In this document: positions 56,600-64,000 of the stretch, piece after piece
Numbering within the stretch: the stretch's first letter is position 1
Layout of the letters: the number at the start of each line of letters is the position of its first letter
NCBI GenBank assembly: GCA_949825065.1
Contig: OX463845.1
Location: 24,034,728 to 24,098,727 of the forward strand
Direction of reading: 5' to 3'
Length of the DNA stretch: 64,000 nt
DNA from: Odontocerum albicorne
Taxonomy: Eukaryota > Arthropoda > Insecta > Trichoptera > Odontoceridae
Notes under the pieces: model-generated
Told to the model about the DNA's origin: nothing
Databases searched by the model: none
Seen by the model: only the letters and a program-made list of their open reading frames with translations
Translations under genes and position numbers: made by a program

Positions 56600-56880
56600 T
56601 ATTTACATATTTTAGGTGACGAAAGACTGACTGAATACATTTATAATGCAAACGTTAGTGGAAGTCGTGGAAGAAGATGATCCAGAAAAGAATATTGGAC
56701 CAACTTAAGGAAATTTCAGAAAAAAAACGAGAAGCTAGGAGCAAAATAAAAAGAAAGAGTTACATGAGAAGATGTATGCATGTGGAGGAGGCGAGGGTAA
56801 TAGATCGTTTTAGGAAAGTTTGACTTTTTGTCCTCTGCCTATCCCAACAGGGAAATAGCGAGATGTAATATATATAAATA
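56600..56880 (+). mobile_element. LINE 3' end fragment
   Basis: The frame GDERLTEYIYNANVSGSRGR followed by R and a stop matches the 'd.RLTk.Iy.A.v.gkrGRGRPR' segment. Further on the conserved 'CMWRRRG' and 'FDFLSSAYPNREIAR' lead to 'aaatagcgagatgtaa', the usual terminus. Frameshifts lie in A-runs. Confidence 0.82.
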
Positions 56881-57930
56881 CGAGTACATTATCATGTATT
56901 GATTTACAAATAAATCACATATTCTCACAAACGACCAAGTACGAGTATAAGAAAAACACCGATTTTAGAAAGTTATTATTTTTCTATTAAATACAAAAAT
57001 ATTCAAACATCTTTGTTCTATTAAACGTAAAAAAATATTTCAAAGAATACATAATAATATTGAAAGAAACTTGATCGAGGATTGTGAGTCAAGGATCAAC
57101 TAATTCTACCGAGAGACAAAATGTCAAACTCAATTCGACAAAATGTTTATAAAAAGCAGCGATCGGAATCAAAATTATTTTGAAGTATTTCTCAATATTA
57201 TGTCGAATAAGAATTGTATCCCAACTGACAAAGCTTAACTTTCGAACTAAAAGAAAATTTTCTTGTAACTAATTAAGAAAAGCTCCCCGTCCTCTTACAG
57301 GGATTCTCTTAAATACTTGGATCATCAGAGTCACGATAACTCTGTTTCAGACTGTACTTTAGGGATTATACTATACAATAGAATAGCAAATCCTGATCTC
57401 TTGCTTTTTCTAACTTTTGCTGTGTATCCTGAGAAATCCTTTTTCCAGTAAATTACCGGAGAAGATCTGTGATATTTAATAATTTGGCCAACTATCTGAA
57501 ATAATACCCCGTCTCGAAATACCTGGGATAATCGTGTCGCGCTTTGGAAAATTTTCAAAATTTATTATTTAATATTTCTGATTGTAACAAAGGTATACGT
57601 TTATTTCAAAGGGCGTATTTGTTTTTGAATTGTCAAATATAAGAGATAACTGTTTATACCAGCGAGCTTTATGAATACGACATTTTACATCCTATTATAA
57701 TACTTGGTAACGAATCGGTAGTAACAAAAAGTTAATTGATTTTATGTCAGGTGCGGATTTTTAAATTGATTGGGTTATTTAACGGCTTTACACTCTCTAT
57801 ATTAAGTGATCCGTATATTAAGTGATAAAGTTCATTTCAAATTCGTTGATATGCTTTTTTTTCAAAGGCAATTAATGATTTTCAGAATAAATAATACGAG
57901 TATAATGAGGTCTGAAAATAGAATTCGGTC
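56881..57930. other. No recognised gene
   Basis: AT-rich. The minus frame 57331-57558 has no motif. Confidence 0.4.
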
Positions 57931-57995
57931 TAATCCCGCCGGGAATCCAACCCTGATCAGCCTTGTCTAGCCAACATGATAAGAATGAGTTAAGG
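57931..57995 (-). mobile_element. Degenerate tRNA-like SINE head
   Basis: The complement 'atgttggctagacaaggctg', 'ggttggattcccggcgggat' has A-box-like and B-box-like parts in tRNA order. No body is recognised. Weak. Confidence 0.35.
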
Positions 57996-58039
57996 TTCTT
58001 TTCGGTGCTGTTTTCACGAACTAGGCTATAAAGAGCATC

Positions 58040-58760
58040 AACACTCGCACACGGAATGACCTTATTAAATAACTCTCACATCGATATTTTCCCACCATAG
58101 AGTATTAAATTATGAAGTTTTGATAAGAGCAAACTGCTGGAACGCTGAGATTCTGGTGTTGCGTGCACGCCTGCGTTGGTTTAGACAAGTGACCCGAGCC
58201 CAAGAATAGCCCTCTTTGTCGAGCCTTCGGAGGGCAGAAAGAGGCACAATAATCAGCGCAACAGATATGAGGATGTACTGCACGAGGTGCTTAAAAACAT
58301 TAATGCTCAGCACAACTAGGAGCAAACAGCAGCAGAAAGAGCCAAATTGCGTGAAACTGTGGCTAGTTATCAGAGACTCAATGGAAAAAGTAGACGCATA
58401 CATGCTGCAGGTACTGAAGCTCCTTGTGCTATATGCAACAATATCACGAATGGGCTTACATAGTCATATCCGGTGGCACCAACGTCAGGTACCCAGATCA
58501 CCCACTTTGTATTGTGCCTTATATTATACTCGTCACGGGTTATGGGTATTCATCTTCCTTATCTTGGTGGATAAATTGAGGATGTAAGTTTTTAATAAAC
58601 TATGCATGCACAATTAAGCCACTTCACAGGAAAGCATGAGTACTATTGGTCCTGTGTTTGTAATATTATATTTTGATTTTTATTCATTTAATTTTTTTCT
58701 TTTTTTTTATGTAATTCGATTAAAACTGTATCAAATGCAGAATAAATAAAAAAAATTCTG
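58040..58760 (+). pseudogene. LINE C-terminus with zinc-finger-like end, plus 3' UTR
   Basis: Across three frames the order is LWNAEILVLRARLRWFRQVT (LRW.ghvtR), then RYEDVLHEVLKNINAQ, then EQTAAERAKLRETVASYQRL, KSRRIHAAGTEAPCAICNN, and after a one-base shift GLHSHIRWHQ. C-x2-C and H-x3-H at the end fit the C2H2 finger that closes several Jockey/RTE-like LINE proteins. The 3' part (58630-58755) ends with 'tgtatcaaatgcagaataaa' and is shared with 27838-28130. The 123-codon frame at 58216-58587 is mostly in the wrong frame. Confidence 0.82.
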
Positions 58761-59397
58761 ACATAAAAATTTTATTGTAAAAATTGTCAATTGTTTTTAT
58801 TGCGAATTTTCAATTTATATACTCGTATAATAAGAAATATCAATTTGGATAATATTGCAAAATTATTTTTGCAACACATTCAAATTATCCTTCAACAAAA
58901 ATTAAAAAAAAAAATCTTGACCGCAATAAACGTGGGCTGTGTATATGTTTCAATCGAAAAAGACCCGTTTTATAGAATTTAGGGTGTCAACCTTCCTGAA
59001 ATAAGTTTTGTAAGCGAAAATTCACCCTTTCAAGATACCGCTTTTTGGTTTAGCAAATTCGGAAGGTGAAAGTGAAATTATTTCACTGTGAATGACTTGA
59101 TAAAACTTTTTCGGCAAAACGTTTGAAGATGATTAAATTGTAAGTGGAGTTTTGTAGAGCAGATAATAATTCAACTAAGCCTCTTATATCTCTTGAAAAG
59201 AGACAGCTTATCATGGAACATGCAGGGAATAATTTTCTATTATAATCTCGTTATTACTTCGGGGATTTGAAGCGGAAAGATTTTCACTGTGCGCATTTTC
59301 TGAACATCGCCCTTGGGGTAGTATACTTACAGATTGCATACAAAACAAGGGGATGGAAATTCGTTTTTTTACATATATGTCTCGACCTTTTTTTAAC
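58761..59397. other. No recognised gene
   Basis: AT-rich. The frames 58791-58982 (+) and 59211-59450 (-) have no motif. Confidence 0.4.
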
Positions 59398-59557
59398 GAA
59401 ATGTACTGTTTATTGTAAATCAAGCCTTGAAGGATAAAGTCGTAAAACAATAAAGATGGACCCTTTAGGCTGACTATGAAGTCAGCCTAAAGGGTCCATC
59501 TTTATTTTTTTACGACTTTATCCTTCAGGGCTTGATTTACAATAAACAGTAAATTTC
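59398..59557. repeat. Near-perfect 160-nt hairpin (78-bp arms)
   Basis: Left arm 59398-59475 and right arm 59480-59557 are complementary over 78 bp with three mismatches. The loop is only atga (59476-59479). Core of each arm: aaagatggaccctttaggct and its complement, and 'aaggataaagtcgtaaaa' and its complement. Beyond the arms the flanks are unrelated. Transcribed from either strand it would form one long uninterrupted duplex. It could be a foldback or snapback transposon, a hairpin-RNA locus, or a palindrome made by template switching or in assembly. Confidence 0.95.
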
Positions 59558-60142
59558 AAAATATGAATTTTGCTTCAACTTCCCATTTATTTGTGTTCAT
59601 TTTGCCGCCTCTCAATCATAATATAAATAGGCCGAAACCCGTACGGTTGTCGCAACGAGAGAGGAATACTTCGAAACAGATTGAAATTATACTGTACGAA
59701 CCGGTGTTAAAGGGAACGATGCCAATTTATTTTGAATTGTAATTCATTAAATAATTCATTTATTTCCTATTATATTGAAACTTATAATTACTTGTGTTTA
59801 TTTATCTTATGCTCTTTTTTTGAATGCAGACAATTATATGTGGCTTTTGCAAGATGTCGGAAACGCGAAAACATTACAGTCAATATATCTGAAACAAGTC
59901 TTTAAGGAAAACTTTATCAACGATTTAAATTGAACAACAGTAATGTTTATACACAAAACATCGCGTATAAAGAGATTTTTGAGAATTAAATAATTCATCA
60001 ATCAAGATGTGCCTTTTTATTTTAAACTTTAAACATTAATGAACCCAAAAAACTTTAAGCTGATCTTGCTCCATTCGGTATTTCAAAAATGTATAATTTG
60101 TTTTACTTCCGTGAATATTTCACGGGTTGCAACTAGTAACTT

Positions 60143-60336
60143 GGATTACACAATTGTTGTATACAGTACAACCTGCCGGATTTTTGTCAAGTGGCAATCT
60201 CTTTTAACCAACTAGAAAAATGTTAAAGAAGTCTGAAGTTAAAACCAGACTGAAACCCTTTTTGGATATCAACGGGAAATGATCACAAGTGTTAAAAAAC
60301 AAGCGTGTTATCAATTAGGCCACTGAAGTCTTCAAA
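60143..60336 (-). mobile_element. SINE-A copy
   Basis: The complement has head 'gaagacttcagtggcctaat', 'tgataacacgcttgtttt', body 'aaaagggtttcagtctggtt', 'ctagttggttaaaagagatt' and tail 'aaatccggcaggttgtactg'. The B box is eroded. Otherwise it is nearly full length. Confidence 0.88.
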
Positions 60337-61249
60337 GTACACCCAAACAGACCATCCGGTATCTCGTTCTGAATCGCCCTTAAATCTAAATTTATATCAT
60401 TTTCAGATATTTGCAACTGTCATACTTAAAATAATTGACAAACAAAATATTAGTTGATTTTTGTCAAACTCGTATCAACCTGTGAGACAAAAGTTAATAT
60501 TGTTCACCGCTAACTGTACGTAAGCGACTTATTAACTGCCTTAGGGTTTTCTGACCCACTTCCATTGGACTTATGATCTTGCGTTTTTATTATTAGGTTG
60601 TAAAATCTAGATAAATGTGCGATTATTAATTACAATATTGCCTATAAAAGTGTTCCAACTGGGATTACAATCTCAAAAATAAAAACCAACGACAACTGGT
60701 AAAGTTTGTACATTAAGGTTTTCAGCTGTTATTTCCCAACTTATCAAGACCTGGACAGCTTTTGCAATGTTTTCATTATTGTTTTTTTTTTTTTTAATAT
60801 TCTACCTTTTTTTTGTAGTTTTTGGGTAGCATAAGAACGATTTTTTTAAATATCACGTTTAACGTTCAAAAATACCTGTGCATATATTTTAATTTTTGTT
60901 TTCCGTGCACATCACCTTCAAGTCTATACTCTAACACTACGTTTTAAATTCAATTTGTCTTTGCAAGAATCCAGTAAATTTATTGACGAAAAAAGGAAAA
61001 CCTGGGTAGTACTTTTTTCACTTTATTGTTCCTGAAAAATCAATGAAACTACATAAAATTGTATTTTTATAGACCACCCACACACAAGGGATCTCTTTTT
61101 AAGGGGAAGATTCCATTATTTGGAACAAGCAAGCTGAATTAGATTTACTAGGATTGAATCTCCGACACCCACAAAATTCGTACATTTTCAAGTTTACCTG
61201 ATGACAATCATTTCCAAAAAATATTTTGCTTTTTATAAAAAAGGAACTA
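60337..61249. other. No recognised gene
   Basis: AT-rich, with a 17-base T run at 60782-60798. Confidence 0.45.
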
Positions 61250-61439
61250 ATAGTCAGTCAGGAGATGATTTCAATATAAGCTTTATACATATAAGCGCCA
61301 AAAAATGTCGAGTAACCTTAATAGTCAGTCATGCGATGATTTAAATTTAAGCTTTATACATGTAAGCGCCATAAATTATCGAGTTACCAGTCAGTTATGA
61401 GATGATTTCAATTATAGCTTTATATAAGCACCAAAAAAT
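61250..61439. repeat. ~70-bp tandem repeat, 2.7 units
   Basis: Units begin at about 61250, 61321 and 61388, each with agtcagt, gatgatttcaat, 'aagctttatacat' and 'taagcgccaaaaaat'. Spacings are 71 and about 67. The last unit is truncated. Confidence 0.9.
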
Positions 61440-61705
61440 AAAGTTTTTTTGTGAACTTCATATAAAAAACATTAGTATTTTTTTGTTACTATTTGAATTT
61501 TTATATACAGATATTATTTTTAATTCTATTAATTCAAGTTTTATTTAAGAATACATTAACGAAACTAAAAACTTTTTCGTCTTGGTTCATGGAACTTGAT
61601 AGCCAAGATTTCTCATGAATTTCAATAATTGTAATAAAGCTTGCAAGTACATATTTACTAAAAAAATATCTGATTACTAAAGTACGAGTAAATACTATAT
61701 TACTT

Positions 61706-62121
61706 CACATAAATCCCTTAGTCGCTGCCCTGGGGGCTTACGAGAGTAAATCCGACCTACCCTTCCGTTATAAGCACAAGCTCCCGAAGCATTATCTGTT
61801 GCCTGACTAGTCCACCTACAGTATTAGCTGGGACGACCAAGGTCTGAGTGAATGGGATGGAATACAAGTAGCCTGAACGAGTGGACTTGTTTTTGCTGAA
61901 TAATTAGTGTAAGAATTGTTATCTAGTTATAAGTAGTATGTAGGTGTTAATTATTTCTAAGATCTCATATATTAAGATTGAATAAATAAAATAAAATGAT
62001 ATGTAGGAAAATAAGATTAAATAAGTTCATAAATTATAACATATAATTAAGATTAGTTAAGTAATAAATTTGTATATAGGTATAGCCTTGACAAATGTTT
62101 GTATAATAATTTACTTGTTTA

Positions 62122-62165
<44 letters not shown>
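61706..62165 (+). mobile_element. Recent retroposed copy with poly(A) and target duplication
   Basis: actatattactt occurs exactly before (61694-61705) and after (62165-62176) the insert, a 12-bp target-site duplication. The insert ends in 42 consecutive A. It opens with a reading frame of about 34 codons to TAG (INPLVAALGAYESKSDLPFR, then YKHKLPKHYLLPD) followed by about 350 bp of 3'-UTR-like sequence with AATAAA motifs. The long, intact A-tail and perfect duplication mark a young event. It may be a 5'-truncated Jockey-type LINE or a processed copy of a cellular mRNA. I do not recognise the protein. Confidence 0.9.
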
Positions 62166-62167
<2 letters not shown>

Positions 62168-63157
62168 ATATTACTTTGTCATGCAACATTTGTTACTGCG
62201 ATACGTGTTTCTGATTCTTAACTCGAGGCTTTCCTGAGGGTAACTGATCTTAGTTTTATAACGACAATTTTTATTTCTGACTGGTGTCGAGTGTGTGGTC
62301 AATTTTCTTATTTATTATTTGTTAATAATTTCATCAAGTGTGACATTTAATAGGATATTTTGGTTGTTCATTACTCTTGTGAATGGCTTTATTTATCTTG
62401 AATTTTCCTAAAATGTATCAATTTATACAATTGTGACGCGTGCTTAAAACTTTTCTTTCCTTTTAAAAACAAATCACGATTTCAAAGATAATAATCTCTT
62501 ATTATCGCCAAAAATAGGTTAAACTAGTTTTTTTTTGCACGCCAATATTGTTATTAACTATTTTAGTAAATCTCTATATTTAAAATCAAACTTAGGACAT
62601 CATTTTCAAACAGCGTGTTTTGCTTTCATCTCGGAGAATCTATAGCAAATAACATGGGCTAAGGAGAATAAACAAGATATATTTTTTAAAACAAACGTAT
62701 TCTGTTTAGGAATAAATACTTTTTTATGTAAATTTGTGCCTTTTTCAAGTTTCCCCACTAGATTGATAGAATTAAAAGCAAACCGTTCAGAAATTAAATA
62801 GGAATTGTTGAGTTTATTTTTTGTTTGTAATACATTTTCAGTAACTCAACATTCAAATAAATCCACATCTGTATTTATTTTGATTTGATCTGTTTTGATA
62901 TTTTATTTCAATTTGACTTAAATACTCCGCAAATTGATTTTGTGAAAATTTTATGTGATTTGTTGAGATAAATACACTTTCTGCTGAATTGTGGAATACT
63001 AAATCCTCCAGAGCGATAAATTTTGCCAGTTTAACAAATTGAAAAACTAATAACTTTATAATTGTTTCCTAACTGTGGGGGGTGTTTTTGTTGTTTTGTA
63101 TTTCCGACAAAATTAAGAAATTTAAGATTGAAAAGAATCGGAAACAAAGTTAACTGA
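62166..63157. other. No recognised gene
   Basis: AT-rich without motif. The 5' junction of the LINE that follows probably lies near 63190. Confidence 0.4.
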
Positions 63158-64000
63158 TACTTCTTTGGATCGTACATTATATGCACTAATGATTCAACTC
63201 ACAAAAAAATCTTAGGAAGATTATATAAAGTATGGAATCAAAATCAGAATAAATGCGTTGAGATAAATGACGACCTCAAGAGAGGAAATGCAGAAAGAGC
63301 TCACGCTGCGGTGAAGGACTTCTTTGGGATGAGAATCGGAAAGAGCAATGCAATAGAAGGAGAAGACGGCAAAATACTATTCGAAAATGACCAAATAGGA
63401 GAGAGATGGAAAAGATATCTCGAAATGCTGTACAATGGCAAGGGAAATATTGACAGTGAAGCATTGATAGAGAGAGAAAATGAGGTAGACGCGGATGATC
63501 TGGGAGACCCAATCATTAGAGAAGAGTTCGACCTCGCACTGAAAAACCTCAAAAATGGGAAAGCATCCGGAATCGATGACGTTCCGGCCGAACTAATTAA
63601 GGCAGCAGGAAAAGGAATCACAGATGCCCTGTTTAAAATGATACAGACAATATATAAGACCGGAAAGATACCAGAGGACTTCGAGAAATGCCTAATTGTC
63701 ACATTACCAAAGAAGGCAGGTACGACAAAATGTGAGCAACACAGAACTCTTAGTCTAATATCCCATGCCTCAAAAATACTGACTAATATCATTCTAAAGA
63801 GAATTGAACCAAAAGTAGAGAACATCCTTTTCAGAGACCAGTATGGCTTCAGAAGAGGCGTGGGAACCAGAGAAGCAGTACTGTCTCTACGAATACTACT
63901 AGAAAATAGAATAAGAAGAAACCAAAACACATACATCGCATTCATAGACCTGGATAAAGCTTTTGACAAAGTAGAATGGAAAAGACTCTTCGAGATTTTG
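63158..64000 (+). CDS. LINE reverse transcriptase, partial (runs off window)
   Basis: One frame is open from just after a TGA (63155-63157) to the window end, about 280 codons, without stop or frameshift. LINE homology is clear from about 63210 (GRLYKVWNQNQNKCVEINDD). It continues HAAVKDFFGMRIGKSN, 'DGKILFENDQIGERWKRYLE', then 'LKNGKASGIDDVPAELIKAA' (the link leading into the polymerase). Then come IPEDFEKCLIVTLPKKAG, HRTLSLISHASKILTNIIL, DQYGFRRGVGTREAVLSLR and AFIDLDKAFDKVEW, the motif A block carrying the first catalytic Asp. The YADD box would lie beyond position 64000. No start codon or endonuclease domain is visible on the left, so the copy is 5' truncated. The intact frame suggests a younger insertion than the other LINEs here. 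The antisense frame 63301-63969 is a shadow. Confidence 0.93.

Noticed and set aside
58216..58587. 123-codon plus frame
   Set aside because: It is mostly out of frame relative to the LINE protein. Only its last part (GLHSHIRWHQ) is genuine LINE sequence.
63301..63969. 222-codon minus-strand open frame
   Set aside because: It is exactly antisense to the uninterrupted LINE reverse-transcriptase frame, which has clear motifs. The minus frame has none.

Overview
The window looks like non-coding DNA from an AT-rich insect nuclear genome (about two thirds A+T by eye). It is dominated by decayed transposable elements, and I recognise no complete host gene. The arthropod signature comes from several mariner-type transposase relics, many LINE reverse-transcriptase tails of the kind common in insect assemblies, and a dense set of tRNA-headed SINEs. 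The LINE 3' ends resemble those I associate with Lepidoptera and close relatives (a terminal 'SAYP'-like stretch followed by gcgtgatg), but the order cannot be fixed from the sequence alone. A 200-base run of N at 42105-42304 shows this is a draft assembly.

Layout. 1-10 kb: SINE pieces, a three-copy ~277-bp tandem repeat (1243-2190), an internally deleted DDE transposon with matching terminal inverted repeats (2587-3121) and a weak hAT-like remnant (6890-7292). 10.4-12.6 kb: a complete-length 1,276-bp mariner inserted in a 54-bp minisatellite, then a second mariner fragment. 13-20.8 kb: LINE tail fragments on both strands, SINEs, and a GC-richer block with an interrupted reading frame (14344-14703). 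20.8-28 kb: a possible host exon with splice-like borders (20846-20940), a hAT end, a degenerate minisatellite and more LINE and SINE debris. 28-40 kb: a LINE fragment nested in an unnamed ~200-bp repeat with a visible 12-bp target duplication, a 319-bp MITE-like element carrying SINE sequence, and larger LINE tails. 40-52 kb: more LINE tails, mariner and other DDE relics, and a second full-length mariner (50611-51901) with perfect 27-bp ends but a wrecked transposase. 52-64 kb: LINE tails, a near-perfect 160-nt hairpin (59398-59557), a retrocopy with a 42-base poly(A) and 12-bp target duplication (61706-62165), and at the right edge a LINE reverse transcriptase frame that is still open (63158 to the end).

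How the parts work together. The LINEs supply the reverse transcriptase class that could have mobilised SINEs and the retrocopy. The SINEs fall into at least four groups, and two of them share a tRNA-like head but have unrelated bodies. All DNA transposons seen have lost transposase function in this window. The strongest unexplained signals are the 160-nt hairpin, the roughly fivefold excess of the heptamer TACGAGT/ACTCGTA across most of the window, and the splice-bordered open segment at 20846-20940. Stretches not listed contain only short chance-like open frames and AT-rich sequence in which I see nothing.
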